A stretch of DNA of 49,871 bases from Pseudoalteromonas ulvae UL12 (GTDB lineage Bacteria; Pseudomonadota; Gammaproteobacteria; Enterobacterales; Alteromonadaceae): NCBI RefSeq assembly GCF_014925405.1, contig NZ_AQHJ01000018.1, positions 1-49,871 on the forward strand, in the 5' to 3' direction. Position numbers and translations under genes: made by a program. Shown piece by piece: positions 18,090-27,734 of this stretch (position 1 is its first letter; each line of letters begins with the position of its first letter). The notes beneath the pieces were generated by a model. The model saw nothing but the letters and a program-made list of their open reading frames with translations. It was not told the DNA's origin and did not search any database.

Positions 18090-19207
18090 TTAAACCGATA
18101 CTTGCATTCTTGTTGGCTGCCTTAGTGCTTGGCGTGGCACCTTGGGTGATTGGTGAAAAAGGCTATATTTTAATCGCATTAGATAACTGGACGATTGAAG
18201 GCACCATTGTAAGTTTTGCGATTATGCTGCTGTTAGCAGTTTCGAGTGTGTTTATTATTTATAAATTGGTGCGCTACTTGTTATCAATTTATGGTTCAAC
18301 TCGTTTTCGTTTCACTGAACGCAGTCAAAAAAAGCAATTAGCCAATTTACAGCAAGGCCTTTGGTCGACGTTGAATAACGACCATAGTTTTGTATTAAAA
18401 AAGCTCGATAGCGCAGCAATTCCAGAGCAATGGCAAGGTATCAGTTATGCGTTTGCTGCAGATGCGGCACTTAAATCAAAGCAAAGCGCTAAAGCTCTGG
18501 CTTTATTAGCCAAGGTGCCTGACGAGCAGCAAAATTATGTGGCCCATCTGTATGCACAGTCGGGTGAAGCGCAAATGGCTGCAGATCTGTTGTCGATTGC
18601 GGCCGAACAAAAAAAGCCGGATGCACTGCAGTTACGTTTATACAGCCAGTTGCTGGTGGCACAAAAAGACAGTGAAAACTTACTCAATATTTTGCCCAAG
18701 TTAGCTAAATTCGCCGATTTTACTGATCAGCAATGGCAAAGTGTTTGGGAAGTGATTTTTGAGCATGGTGACGGACAAATATTGCAACAAAGGTTTGAAC
18801 AGCTGCCTCGCAATTTGAAACCGCTAGCTGAAGTGCAGTATTGCCAAGCAATATTAACTAATGGTGAGGTCGCAACAGGCGAAAAAATATTACTTAAATT
18901 GCTTAAAAAGGGCCACTTTGAAGCAATTTGTCAGGTTTTATCAACAAGCCAGCAATTGAGTTTAGTCAGCTTGCAAAAAGCAATTCAAGAGCAGCTAAAA
19001 AAACAACCCGAATCAACGCAGTTATTACTGTGTTTGGCCTATACCGCCAAAGCACAAAATGATGCGGAGTTGGCGAGCAAAGTCTTTAAAACAGTATTAA
19101 ATGATGAGAACAGCCCGCGCCACTGGCGAGCCGCAGCTGAATGTTATGCAGCTCAGGGTTTGACTGAGCAAGCTCTGGTGCTTTATCAACGTTTTACGCC
19201 AGTATAA
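18086..19207 (+). CDS. hemY: HemY family membrane TPR protein
   Basis: A 373-residue protein with two N-terminal membrane helices (about 1-22 and 38-62) and a HemY_N domain, followed by about 290 residues of helical TPR-like repeats. HemY here is the hemCDXY operon protein of gammaproteobacteria, implicated in haem synthesis or as a scaffold. It is not the Bacillus protoporphyrinogen oxidase of the same name. I chose the ATG at 18086, which overlaps the hemDX stop as ATGA. A GTG three codons upstream is possible. The operon terminator overlaps its stop codon. Confidence 0.92.
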   Translation: MIKPILAFLLAALVLGVAPWVIGEKGYILIALDNWTIEGTIVSFAIMLLLAVSSVFIIYKLVRYLLSIYGSTRFRFTERSQKKQLANLQQGLWSTLNNDHSFVLKKLDSAAIPEQWQGISYAFAADAALKSKQSAKALALLAKVPDEQQNYVAHLYAQSGEAQMAADLLSIAAEQKKPDALQLRLYSQLLVAQKDSENLLNILPKLAKFADFTDQQWQSVWEVIFEHGDGQILQQRFEQLPRNLKPLAEVQYCQAILTNGEVATGEKILLKLLKKGHFEAICQVLSTSQQLSLVSLQKAIQEQLKKQPESTQLLLCLAYTAKAQNDAELASKVFKTVLNDENSPRHWRAAAECYAAQGLTEQALVLYQRFTPV

Positions 19208-19221
19208 ATACTGGCGTTTTT
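19196..19221 (+). terminator. Terminator of the cyaY-hem operon
   Basis: A perfect 9-base stem (19196-19204 with 19209-19217) and a four-base loop are followed by five T. The hemY stop codon TAA forms part of the loop, so translation termination and transcript end coincide. Confidence 0.9.
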
Positions 19222-19310
19222 GTATTGAAATTAACTCTATGATTATGAATAAGCTAGACTGAGTTTTAGCATGTGAGGTTGTTCGATAAAAATCATTTAA
19301 GGAAGGTGGC

Positions 19311-22001
19311 GTGCACAATCATAAAGCATGGGGGGCGGCTCTATTTTTCGCTTACATTGTGATGGGAGTGTTATCAAATACGTTACTAACGGCTGGAACG
19401 TATGCCGCCGCCATTTGGCCATCAGCGGGTATTGCGTTGGCGGGCTTTTTTTTGTTGCAGTACCGTGCAATTCCTTATGTTTTCCTTGGTTCTCTTTGTA
19501 TTAATTCTTTTCATTTTGGCTCCCTTAGTTGGTCGTTGGACCTTCAGGATGTCAGTCAATCTTTTATTATTTCGATTGGAGTCGTGACACAGGCCGCTGT
19601 GGGCTACTGGTTGATTCGTCGGGTCAATGATCAAGCCGAGCAACTGATAGAACTTAAATCGACTTTGCAGTTGATGTTATTGGGTGGGCCGCTGTGTTGT
19701 TTAATTTCTGCGACTATTGGGTCGATGACGTTATATGGCTTTGGCATTTTATCTTCAGAGACATTACCTCGGACACTGTTTACTTGGTGGAGTGGTGATA
19801 CCCTCGGAGTGCTGATTTTTACTCCGCTGACTTTAATCACGTTTAATCAGCAGCAAAAGTTACGCCGAGTTCAAGTAGTGGTACCAACCTTAGTGGTTTA
19901 TTTATCGCTCAATCTGCTTTTTTATATCTCTTACCGCACAGAGCAACAAGCCATCCAGCAGGAAGTCTTAGTTAAATCGAAAATGCTCAAATTTAGCTTC
20001 GACAAACAGCTACAGAAAATCAAAGCCAATATTGGTTTACTCAAAGCTTATTATGAGAGCAGTAAAGAAGTGAACTACCTTGAGTTTATGAGCTTTACCG
20101 ATCAGCAATTGTTATTTAGTTCTGAAATCAGTGCTATTGAATGGCTTCCTAAAGTGGCCGATGAACAGCGTAGCGATTATGAGCAGCGCTTGCGTGATAT
20201 TGGTTTTAATAACTTTGAATTTAAAGAAAAAAACTCGCAAGGGCAGTTAGTGACAGCGGCAACTCGCCCTTGGTATTTCCCGGTTTATTTTGTCAATCCT
20301 ATTCAAGGTAATGAAGCGGCGCTCGGGTTTGATTTGTCATCACATCCGGTGCGGGCAAGCGCATTAAATCAAGCTGCTCGCTCGCGAAAACCTGTGGTAT
20401 CTGAAGTGATTTCGTTAGTGCAAAAACAAACTGAATCGGCAGGTGTGTTATACCTAGTACCTGTGATGGCTGCACAACCTAAACCTCATTTAAAAGGCTA
20501 TGTCGTGGCTGTTATTCACTTGCCTAATATAATCGCTGCAACTTTAGCACCATTAGAGTTCTCGGGTTACAAAGTGAAATTAGAAGACATCACAGATCAC
20601 ACTCAAGTCAGTATGCTTTTTGAAACAGGGAATTATTTGGATGATCTACGGGTATTTCAGGAGAAAGTGAGCTTTGGCCAGCGAGTCTGGCAGTTAAGTT
20701 TGTATGAAGAGTTAGGCGTGGGTGAGCGTAGTTTCTGGGTTCAGCATTGGCGCGCGCAGCTATTTGGTATGTTGTTTGTTTGGTTGCTGATTACTTTTTT
20801 ATTAATGCTGACTGGAACGAATATTCGAGTTTCGCAACAAGTCGAGTCTCAAACGCGTAAGTTATTAGCGCAAAAGCAAAAAGCTGATGAAGCCAATAGC
20901 ATTAAAGGAGAGTTTTTAGCCAATATGAGTCATGAGATCCGCACGCCTATTAATGGAATAAAAGGTTTGCATTATTTGGCTCTGCAGGAAAGTAATTTTG
21001 AGCAAACTCGCAGTTATATTGAGCAAGCCGATAGCGCAGTCAATGTACTTCAGCGTGTGCTCAACGACGTGCTCGATTTTTCTAAAATTGAAGCAGGAAA
21101 ATTGGTGTTAGAAAAAAGCCTTGTTTCGTATAAGCAAGTTTTTGAGCAGCTCAGTGTTATGGTTAAACATGATGTTAACCAAAAAAATATCGATTTTAGT
21201 GTCGATTATGAGTCTTTTGCTAATGAGCAAATATACACAGATGAAGTTCGTTTAAATCAGGTGCTGCTGAACTTAGTCAATAATGCGATTAAGTTTACAG
21301 AGCCAAAAGGCTCAGTTAGCGTCAAGCTGGTTGCTTTTAATGATGATCAAGTGATGTTTGTTGTCTCTGATACGGGTATTGGTATTGACCCATCTTTACA
21401 GAAAAAGCTGTTTAAACCTTTTTCGCAAGCAGACAACTCAACTTCTCGAAAGTTTGGTGGCACAGGTCTAGGACTCAGTATTTGCCAAAAGCTTGTCGTG
21501 CTGATGGGAGGAGAAATAGGCCTCAAAAGTGAGGCAGGGCAAGGCAGTGAATTTTATTTCACACTCCCAATAGGTAAAGAAGAATGTGCTGTAAACAGAG
21601 GTGGGGGTGATGAGTTTGATGCTAGCATTGTATCGTTAGCACAATATCAAATTTTAGTGGTCGAAGATAACCCGCTTAATCAGCAAGTGATTAGCGCAAT
21701 TTTGGCAGGCAAAGGCTGTACGCCAGACATTGCACAAAACGGGCGAATCGCCATCAATATGCTGCAAAAAAAGCACTACGATTTGATTTTAATGGATATC
21801 CAAATGCCTGAGCTAGATGGATTATCGGCCACCAAAATTATTCGCAGTGAACAGCAATATAAAAATCTCCCGATCATTGGTTTATCGGCCAATGCGATGG
21901 AAGAAGACATCGAAAAAGCAATGGCGGTGGGCATGAATGATTATGTGGTTAAACCCATCGAACCAGATGCATTATTTAAATCAATTTTAAGCGTGGTTTA
22001 A
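19311..22001 (+). CDS. Hybrid sensor histidine kinase with MASE1 and CHASE sensory domains
   Basis: An 896-residue membrane kinase. Residues 5-210 form a multi-helix MASE1-type membrane sensor domain (AIWPSAGIALAGFFLL, WWSGDTLGVLIFTPL). A periplasmic CHASE-type domain covers about 215-415, and another membrane helix about 483-501. A HisKA domain with phospho-acceptor His541 (FLANMSHEIRTP), an ATPase domain (NAIKF, GTGLGLSI) and a receiver domain at 780-895 with Asp829 (MDIQMPELDG) and Lys881 follow. There is no Hpt domain, so an external phosphotransfer protein is needed to pass the signal on. The ligand is unknown. Translation starts at GTG behind AAGGAAGG. No cognate regulator is adjacent. 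Confidence 0.9.
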   Translation: MHNHKAWGAALFFAYIVMGVLSNTLLTAGTYAAAIWPSAGIALAGFFLLQYRAIPYVFLGSLCINSFHFGSLSWSLDLQDVSQSFIISIGVVTQAAVGYWLIRRVNDQAEQLIELKSTLQLMLLGGPLCCLISATIGSMTLYGFGILSSETLPRTLFTWWSGDTLGVLIFTPLTLITFNQQQKLRRVQVVVPTLVVYLSLNLLFYISYRTEQQAIQQEVLVKSKMLKFSFDKQLQKIKANIGLLKAYYESSKEVNYLEFMSFTDQQLLFSSEISAIEWLPKVADEQRSDYEQRLRDIGFNNFEFKEKNSQGQLVTAATRPWYFPVYFVNPIQGNEAALGFDLSSHPVRASALNQAARSRKPVVSEVISLVQKQTESAGVLYLVPVMAAQPKPHLKGYVVAVIHLPNIIAATLAPLEFSGYKVKLEDITDHTQVSMLFETGNYLDDLRVFQEKVSFGQRVWQLSLYEELGVGERSFWVQHWRAQLFGMLFVWLLITFLLMLTGTNIRVSQQVESQTRKLLAQKQKADEANSIKGEFLANMSHEIRTPINGIKGLHYLALQESNFEQTRSYIEQADSAVNVLQRVLNDVLDFSKIEAGKLVLEKSLVSYKQVFEQLSVMVKHDVNQKNIDFSVDYESFANEQIYTDEVRLNQVLLNLVNNAIKFTEPKGSVSVKLVAFNDDQVMFVVSDTGIGIDPSLQKKLFKPFSQADNSTSRKFGGTGLGLSICQKLVVLMGGEIGLKSEAGQGSEFYFTLPIGKEECAVNRGGGDEFDASIVSLAQYQILVVEDNPLNQQVISAILAGKGCTPDIAQNGRIAINMLQKKHYDLILMDIQMPELDGLSATKIIRSEQQYKNLPIIGLSANAMEEDIEKAMAVGMNDYVVKPIEPDALFKSILSVV

Positions 22002-22024
22002 TTGTCAATATCGGCTATATGTCC

Positions 22025-22052
22025 TTGAATAAATACATCACCTGCGTATCAT
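22025..22052 (+). promoter_or_regulatory. Candidate sigma-70 promoter for add
   Basis: TTGAAT (22025-22030) and TATCAT (22047-22052) are separated by 16 bases, 31 bases before the add start codon. Both boxes are near consensus. Confidence 0.4.
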
Positions 22053-22082
22053 GCGGCAACTTTAATTAAACCGAGCTCAATT

Positions 22083-23081
22083 ATGATAAATAACAACTTA
22101 CCATTACTTGATATTCACCGTCATCTAGATGGCAATGTGCGTCCGCAAACCATTTTAGAGCTTGGTCAACAGTTTAATATTCGGTTGCCAGGTCATGATA
22201 TCGAATCATTGCGCCCGCATGTTCAAGTACTTAAAAATGAACCCGATTTATTAGGCTTTTTAAGTAAGCTTGATTGGGGGGTGGCGGTGCTGGGTGATTA
22301 TGATGCCTGTCGTCGTATTGCATTTGAAAATATTGAAGATGCAGTCAAGCAAGGTTTAGATTATGTTGAACTGCGTTTTAGTCCATATTACATGGCAAAA
22401 ACCCAAGGGTTGAACCCCACAGCAGTTGTAGAAGCTGTCGTGGATGGGGTACATGCAGGTTTAAAACAGTTTCCGCAAATTAAAGCGAACTTGATTGGTA
22501 TTTTATCACGTACGTTTGGTCAAGCTGCTTGTCAGTTAGAGCTCGATGCTATTTTAGCGCATAAACAACATATCGTTGCCCTTGATTTAGCGGGTGATGA
22601 ACTTGGTTTTCCGAGTGATTTATTTATTAGTCATTTCAAACAAGCGCGCGATTCGGGCTTAAACATTACAGTCCATGCAGGTGAAGCGGCAGGGCCTGAA
22701 AGTATGTGGCATGCGATTAATGAACTCGGTGCTGTGCGTATTGGCCACGGCGTGAAAGCCATTGAAGATCCTAAGCTGATGGATTATTTAGTGACTCATG
22801 AAATTGGTATTGAGTCATGTTTAACGAGTAATTTGCAAACAAGTACGGTCGCCGATATCACACAGCATCCACTGAAACGCTTTTTAGATCATGGCATTTT
22901 AGCCTGTATCAATACCGATGATCCGGGTGTGAGCAATATTGAAATACGTCACGAATTTGAAGTTGCAGCCCCACTTGCGGGCTTAACTGCAGCTGATATT
23001 AGCAAAGCACAAAATAACGCACTGCAAATCGCTTTTTTAAGCGACACCGAAAAGCAGGCGTTACGAAACCTCAAAGCATAA
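22083..23081 (+). CDS. add: Adenosine deaminase
   Basis: The enzyme hydrolyses adenosine and deoxyadenosine to inosine and deoxyinosine in purine salvage. At 332 residues it closely resembles E. coli Add (333) through most of its length. Zinc ligands and catalytic residues are visible: His12 and His14 (DIHRHLDG), His198 and Glu201 ([10 protein letters not shown]), His222 (GHGVKA) and Asp279 (NTDDPG). It is a single-gene unit with its own promoter candidate and a strong terminator. Removing adenosine fits with the methylthioadenosine salvage genes later in the window, but no direct link is implied. Confidence 0.95.
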   Translation: MINNNLPLLDIHRHLDGNVRPQTILELGQQFNIRLPGHDIESLRPHVQVLKNEPDLLGFLSKLDWGVAVLGDYDACRRIAFENIEDAVKQGLDYVELRFSPYYMAKTQGLNPTAVVEAVVDGVHAGLKQFPQIKANLIGILSRTFGQAACQLELDAILAHKQHIVALDLAGDELGFPSDLFISHFKQARDSGLNITVHAGEAAGPESMWHAINELGAVRIGHGVKAIEDPKLMDYLVTHEIGIESCLTSNLQTSTVADITQHPLKRFLDHGILACINTDDPGVSNIEIRHEFEVAAPLAGLTAADISKAQNNALQIAFLSDTEKQALRNLKA

Positions 23082-23093
23082 CCGCTAAAAATT

Positions 23094-23122
23094 AAAAAAT
23101 GCGCTTTGATAGCGCATTTTTT
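23094..23122. terminator. Intrinsic terminator after add, bidirectional
   Basis: A 12-base stem (23094-23105 with 23111-23122) and a five-base loop, flanked by A-rich and T-rich arms. It ends add rightward. It is also suited to leftward transcripts from the CBS gene, which stops at 23223. Confidence 0.88.
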
Positions 23123-23222
23123 ATATCCATCACCACCTAACATTTTTATAAGTTTAAGAACTGGCGAGTGTTCATGCTGCTTGAACTTGAGTTACAAGGA
23201 GCTTTAAGTGAATGTGTTGGCT

Positions 23223-23630
23223 TTAACTCGCGGTTTGACAGCGTAAATAACTGGCGGCTAGTGCGCTTAATACTTGGCTGCGATTAATTAAACCGATCAC
23301 CTTATTATTTTCAACCACAGGGTAATTTTTAGGTTGCGTGAGGAGCATGCGCTCAGCTAAATCAGCAATGCTGGTATGAGCATCAACCGCGACGACATCT
23401 GTGCGCATTAAATCTTTGACTTTGATCACCCCATCGCAGAAATAGCTACTGCTTAACATTGGCTTCAACAGTTCGTGTTCAGAAATAAAGCCAATTAATT
23501 CTCGCTGTTCGTTTAATACCGGAGCGCCTAAGAGGCGATGCTTTTGTAGCTCATTAATGGCGTGAGTTATTTCAGTCTCTGCTGTTAGAGTGGGTAATTG
23601 TTTGATGGTATGTTGAATGACTGTATCCAT
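23223..23630 (-). CDS. CBS-domain pair protein
   Basis: A 135-residue protein made almost entirely of two CBS motifs, about 15-55 (LLGAPVLNEQRELIGFISEH) and 75-130 (NYPVVENNKVIGLINRSQVL). CBS pairs bind adenine nucleotides such as AMP, ATP or SAM and act as energy sensors. Stand-alone forms like this are of unknown target. I place the start at the ATG at 23630, which has GGAG six bases upstream. A TTG four codons earlier is in frame but has no such site. Confidence 0.85.
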   Translation of the reverse strand: MDTVIQHTIKQLPTLTAETEITHAINELQKHRLLGAPVLNEQRELIGFISEHELLKPMLSSSYFCDGVIKVKDLMRTDVVAVDAHTSIADLAERMLLTQPKNYPVVENNKVIGLINRSQVLSALAASYLRCQTAS

Positions 23631-23794
23631 GATGTTCTCCAATGAATTCTGTTGCGTTACAGTCAGTATGCGATGAGCTATATTATTTTAAAAATTGATT
23701 GTTTATATCAGAGCGTTCGTTTTTTTTGATGGTTTGTTGCGCATTGCCAGCATAGATGAGCTATTAAACTGGCAATATGTGTAAGTCTGATAAG

Positions 23795-24610
23795 TTAAGA
23801 ATGCTCAAGCCGTAAAGAGTTGCGGGTTAATGTCTGGCACGATTGCTTATTCAAAAAGCCTGCGGTGAGTTGGCTCATTGCTTTTGTAAGCCATTTAGGG
23901 CCATGATCGGCCATATCATTGTGGCGAGCATCAGCGATGGTGACAACACAGCTACCAAATTGCTGTTGTTCGGTTTTGCTAGGCAGCACGTTGTCATCGG
24001 CGGGGTAATCAGATGCTCTGACTGATAATATTTGGATGTTTTTAGTGCGCGGTAAAGGCACACGGCGATGATCGTAGGTAATCACAGTTTCGATAAAAGA
24101 GTGCTGTTGACTGGCTAGTAACGCCGCAATATCACCACCATTTGAATGTCCCATAAGAGTGAGCGCATCAAAATTGAATTCTGGGTACTGTGCTGTTAGT
24201 TTTTTGCGAACAAACAGCGTGGTGTCAGCGCCTCGTTGCCAATTCTCCATACGGGTTGTTAAAAATGGTTGTTCACGTGACAGCGGTGGATCAGTGGGCA
24301 GCTCATGTGTGATTGCCACCATTAACATGTTATGGCTATTCACTGTTTGTGCTAAAAAAGAGTAATCGGTACTTGGGATACCATAGCCAGCACCAAAGAT
24401 GGCGACTTTACAGGGAGAAGAGACCTGACACATTTTTCCAGTTGGAAAGTATAAAGTGACTGGGATATCACGCTGGCGAGCATCATCATGGAGTGTTTGG
24501 CTAAGTGTGTGATGGGGTTGATTGACTGATGTTGTGTTATCTGATGCCGCAACACTCGACATTGATGAGAGGATTAGTGACAAGCAACCGAATAAACTTA
24601 ACTGATTCAT
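23795..24610 (-). CDS. Exported alpha/beta hydrolase
   Basis: A 271-residue protein with a signal peptide (about 1-22, ending VAA) and an alpha/beta-hydrolase fold. The nucleophile elbow GHSNGG places Ser156. An acid such as Asp201 and His230 or His236 would complete the triad. FGAGYGIPSTDY resembles the oxyanion-hole region of dienelactone-hydrolase or PAF-acetylhydrolase-like enzymes. Cys61 and Cys67 may form a periplasmic disulfide. The substrate is unknown. The gene stands alone, downstream of the fre terminator. Confidence 0.75.
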   Translation of the reverse strand: MNQLSLFGCLSLILSSMSSVAASDNTTSVNQPHHTLSQTLHDDARQRDIPVTLYFPTGKMCQVSSPCKVAIFGAGYGIPSTDYSFLAQTVNSHNMLMVAITHELPTDPPLSREQPFLTTRMENWQRGADTTLFVRKKLTAQYPEFNFDALTLMGHSNGGDIAALLASQQHSFIETVITYDHRRVPLPRTKNIQILSVRASDYPADDNVLPSKTEQQQFGSCVVTIADARHNDMADHGPKWLTKAMSQLTAGFLNKQSCQTLTRNSLRLEHS

Positions 24611-24664
24611 ATATTTGTTTCTATTGGAGAAATAAATATATTACAAGGAAGGGAATAGCAAAGC

Positions 24665-24689
24665 AAAAAGCTGACCGAAGCCAGCTTTT
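24665..24689 (-). terminator. Terminator of ubiD-fre
   Basis: An 8-base stem (24666-24673 with 24682-24689) lies just after the fre stop codon in leftward reading and is followed by a run of T on the minus strand. Confidence 0.75.
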
Positions 24690-24712
24690 CAACGTCAATT
24701 TAGCATTTAGTG

Positions 24713-25426
24713 TTACTTAATAAACGCGAAAGCATCGGCAAACATCTGTTCGCGTACTGCACCTTGGTTAATAAAGTCATCACGGACAATACCAATCATG
24801 TCAAAGCGACCTGCCATATAGATATCGTAATCAGCTAAAGAATCAAAATCTTTTAATACCGCTAAATGCACATAACCACTGTGACCTTGCCAATCGTTAG
24901 CTGGTTTTTCAATGACAGGGATATAGTTAAAGTGTGGATTGCTGGCTGCCCACGCTTTCATTTCATCGTCAGCATACAGTGCACTTGGGTCTTTCACACC
25001 CCAGTAAAAAAAGACTGGGCGTTCACAGCCTGTTTCAGCTAAGTGATCAGCCATTGATTTTACATACGAAAAGCCGGTTCCACCTGCCAATAAAATGATC
25101 GGACGTGAGCTTTGCTCGCGTAGCTCAGAAATCCCTAAGCCCACTTCAACCGTCGCTTGAGTTCCAGCGACATGGTGGTCACGTAAATGGTCAAGCGCTT
25201 GGCGCGCATAACTGTCGGCCTCACCTGCACCGATGTGGAGTTCGAGTAACTCAGTTTGACTTGGTTTGCTGGCAATAGAAAAAGCGCGTTTGTCCTTTTC
25301 ACCCAGCACCACTTGAAGATACTGACCGGCTTTAAACGCTGCAGATTGTGCAGGTTTGAGTTCGACCTTAAAGATGAACTCGGTCAGTGGGCTGATGCTG
25401 ATCACATCAGCGAGTAATTGTTGCAT
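24713..25426 (-). CDS. fre: NAD(P)H-flavin reductase Fre
   Basis: Fre reduces free flavins with NAD(P)H; reduced flavin then reduces Fe(III) and activates ribonucleotide reductase, and in marine relatives can feed luciferase. It has 237 residues, a flavin-binding RAFSIAS at 47-53 and a nucleotide-binding GGTGFSY at 115-121. The conserved C-terminal DMIGIVRDDF is present. It follows ubiD by 54 bases, the same pair as in E. coli. The pairing fits because UbiD needs a prenylated reduced flavin. Confidence 0.95.
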   Translation of the reverse strand: MQQLLADVISISPLTEFIFKVELKPAQSAAFKAGQYLQVVLGEKDKRAFSIASKPSQTELLELHIGAGEADSYARQALDHLRDHHVAGTQATVEVGLGISELREQSSRPIILLAGGTGFSYVKSMADHLAETGCERPVFFYWGVKDPSALYADDEMKAWAASNPHFNYIPVIEKPANDWQGHSGYVHLAVLKDFDSLADYDIYMAGRFDMIGIVRDDFINQGAVREQMFADAFAFIK

Positions 25427-25480
25427 TTTAATACCTTTTCACGACGCGTTTATTTATTTTAGCTGTTTTTTGCTCAGCAA

Positions 25481-26959
25481 TTAAGCTTTGTTTTTGATGA
25501 TACCGAGGGAATCCCAGATATCATCGACTTTTTCTTTCACTTTTGGATCCATCACTATCGGTTCACCCCACTCGCGGGTAGTTTCGCCTGGCCATTTATT
25601 GGTTGCATCCATACCCATTTTTGAGCCTAAACCTGAAACTGGTGAGGCAAAATCGAGGTAATCAATGGGCGTATTTTCGATTAAAGTGGTATCGCGAGCC
25701 GGATCCATCCGCGTAGTGATGGCCCAAATAACGTCATTCCAATCGCGGGCATTCACATCATCATCACAGACAATCACAAATTTAGTGTACATAAACTGCC
25801 GTAAGAACGACCACACACCCATCATCACGCGTTTGGCATGACCTGGGTATTGCTTCTTCATGGTCACTACCGCCATGCGGTACGAGCACCCTTCAGGCGG
25901 CAAGTAAAAATCAACAATTTCAGGGAACTGTTTTTGTAAAATAGGCACAAAAACTTCATTGAGCGCGACACCTAAAATTGCCGGTTCGTCAGGTGGGCGG
26001 CCAGTATAGGTGCTGTGGTAAATGGGATCTTGGCGATGCGTGATGTGCGTGACTGTCATCACTGGGAACTCATCCACTTCGTTGTAGTAACCGGTGTGGT
26101 CGCCATACGGCCCCTCTGGAGCTGTTTCGCCTGGGGTTAAATAGCCTTCGAGAACAAACTCGGCACTGGCAGGCACTTGTAAATCGTTTGAGATAGACTT
26201 GACCACTTCGGTTTTACTGCCACGAAGTAAACCAGCAAATGCATATTCACTTAAGGTATCAGGAACAGGCGTAACCGCGCCTAAAATGGTGGCCGGATCT
26301 GCACCTAATGCGACCGATACCGGGTATTTTTCACCTGGGTTTTCTTTACAGAATTCTTGATAATCGAGTGCGCCCCCACGATGTGATAACCAGCGCATAA
26401 TGATTTTGTTTTTACCGAGTAATTGCTGGCGATAAATTCCTAAGTTTTGGCGCTTTTTATACGGCCCTTTAGTGACGGTTAAACCCCAGGTAATTAGTGG
26501 CGCTGCGTCACCTGGCCAACAATGCTGAATTGGGAGTTTAGTTAAATCGACCTCTTCGCCACTTAAAATCACTTGCTGACACGGTGCTTTTTTTACTTCT
26601 TTAGCGGGCATGTTCAGCACTTGCTTATAAGCAGGGATCTGGCTCCACGCTTCTTTTAAACCAGCGGGAGGCTCAGGTTCTTTTAAAAAAGCTAATAATT
26701 TACCTACTTCACGCAATGCCGAGACATCTTCTTGACCCATGCCAAGAGCGACCCGCTCTGGGGTACCAAATAAATTGGCTAATACAGGAATATCAAACCC
26801 TTTAGGGTTTTCAAATAATAGGGCGGGGCCTTTGGCACGCAAGGTGCGGTCGGCAATTTCGGTCATTTCTAGGTATGTATCAATTTCTTGTTTGATACGC
26901 ACGAGGTCACCGCGTTTTTCGAGTAACGCAATAAAGTCGCGAAGATCTTTATATTTCAT
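25481..26959 (-). CDS. ubiD: 4-hydroxy-3-polyprenylbenzoate decarboxylase UbiD
   Basis: UbiD decarboxylates 3-octaprenyl-4-hydroxybenzoate in ubiquinone synthesis, using prenylated FMN made by UbiX. The 492-residue protein (E. coli 497) contains the conserved cofactor region [20 protein letters not shown] and [12 protein letters not shown], followed by [17 protein letters not shown], all typical of UbiD. A sigma-70 type promoter lies just upstream, and fre is downstream in the same unit. ubiX is not in this window. Confidence 0.96.
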   Translation of the reverse strand: MKYKDLRDFIALLEKRGDLVRIKQEIDTYLEMTEIADRTLRAKGPALLFENPKGFDIPVLANLFGTPERVALGMGQEDVSALREVGKLLAFLKEPEPPAGLKEAWSQIPAYKQVLNMPAKEVKKAPCQQVILSGEEVDLTKLPIQHCWPGDAAPLITWGLTVTKGPYKKRQNLGIYRQQLLGKNKIIMRWLSHRGGALDYQEFCKENPGEKYPVSVALGADPATILGAVTPVPDTLSEYAFAGLLRGSKTEVVKSISNDLQVPASAEFVLEGYLTPGETAPEGPYGDHTGYYNEVDEFPVMTVTHITHRQDPIYHSTYTGRPPDEPAILGVALNEVFVPILQKQFPEIVDFYLPPEGCSYRMAVVTMKKQYPGHAKRVMMGVWSFLRQFMYTKFVIVCDDDVNARDWNDVIWAITTRMDPARDTTLIENTPIDYLDFASPVSGLGSKMGMDATNKWPGETTREWGEPIVMDPKVKEKVDDIWDSLGIIKNKA

Positions 26960-26993
26960 TGCAGCTCAGTCAGTCACAAATAAAAGTTGACGC

Positions 26994-27023
26994 ATTATAA
27001 CGACATGCGCGCTTGGTGACCAA
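26994..27023 (-). promoter_or_regulatory. Candidate sigma-70 promoter for ubiD-fre
   Basis: On the minus strand a perfect TATAAT (26994-26999) follows TTGGTC (27018-27023) with an 18-base spacer, 35 bases before the ubiD start codon. Confidence 0.5.
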
Positions 27024-27068
27024 TAATACCCGTTAAGTGCTTGAGAGGATCATGATAATAAACAGTGT

Positions 27069-27734
27069 TTAATAATTACCTATATCAAGTTCTATGGTTA
27101 TGCCATTAGGGCTATTTTGGATTGAGCTAATACCCACATCTCTTTGTTTGCCGCTTTTCATGATGCTGGGAGTTTTTTTCAATGACCAAAAATAATCACT
27201 AAACTCGTTCATTGTGTTATTGCCTATTTTGTTGAGCATCAATTTAGCACTGCAGCGGTTTTGTTCATCACAGATGTAATGTTCAATCTCTGTATTTTCG
27301 TACAAAGGTGATTCTTTGAGTAGGTTAAAAACAGCATCTTGCGCATCGTATTGCCAAGTATCATCGAAGGTTGGATCGTATTCACCTTGCTGATATTGTT
27401 GATAAATACTTAGCGCTTCTTTGTTATTACTTAGAGATAAAACATTAGCCATTGAAATTGTAGTTTCGGTATTATTGCTTTGTACACTTGCGGATTTATT
27501 AGCCTCGTGTATTTGTAGGTGTCTATCTTTTGTGTGGTTAGCGCTTGTTGAGTTTGTTTGAGGGGAATGTAGATTTTGGTTTAAGTTTGCTTGTGACTTT
27601 GTTGGCTGCTCTGCGTTTACTAGAATTGTTGTCGATTGCTCGGCTTCAGAGCGGGATTGAAAAAACATCGCCAACAGAAAGCCTATCGCTGCGCAAGTGA
27701 TTGCAATCACGATATTTATCCACATAGATTTCAT
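27069..27734 (-). CDS. Membrane-anchored protein of unknown function
   Basis: I do not recognise a family for this 221-residue protein. It has one N-terminal membrane helix (about 6-26) and a low-complexity Asn/Thr/Ser/Gln-rich linker (about 30-95). A folded C-terminal domain (about 100-221) contains Cys155 and Cys161 six residues apart (ICDEQNRC). With a short positive start and an N-in helix, the domain should lie in the periplasm, where the two cysteines could pair. Its ATG overlaps the stop of the CxxC gene (TAATG), so the two are coupled. It could be the membrane partner of that oxidoreductase-like protein; this is inference. Confidence 0.6.
   Translation of the reverse strand: MKSMWINIVIAITCAAIGFLLAMFFQSRSEAEQSTTILVNAEQPTKSQANLNQNLHSPQTNSTSANHTKDRHLQIHEANKSASVQSNNTETTISMANVLSLSNNKEALSIYQQYQQGEYDPTFDDTWQYDAQDAVFNLLKESPLYENTEIEHYICDEQNRCSAKLMLNKIGNNTMNEFSDYFWSLKKTPSIMKSGKQRDVGISSIQNSPNGITIELDIGNY

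Noticed and set aside
23743..23776. An 8-base inverted repeat between the CBS gene and the secreted hydrolase, considered as terminator.
   Set aside because: The loop is long and no T run follows on the strand where a terminator would be needed.
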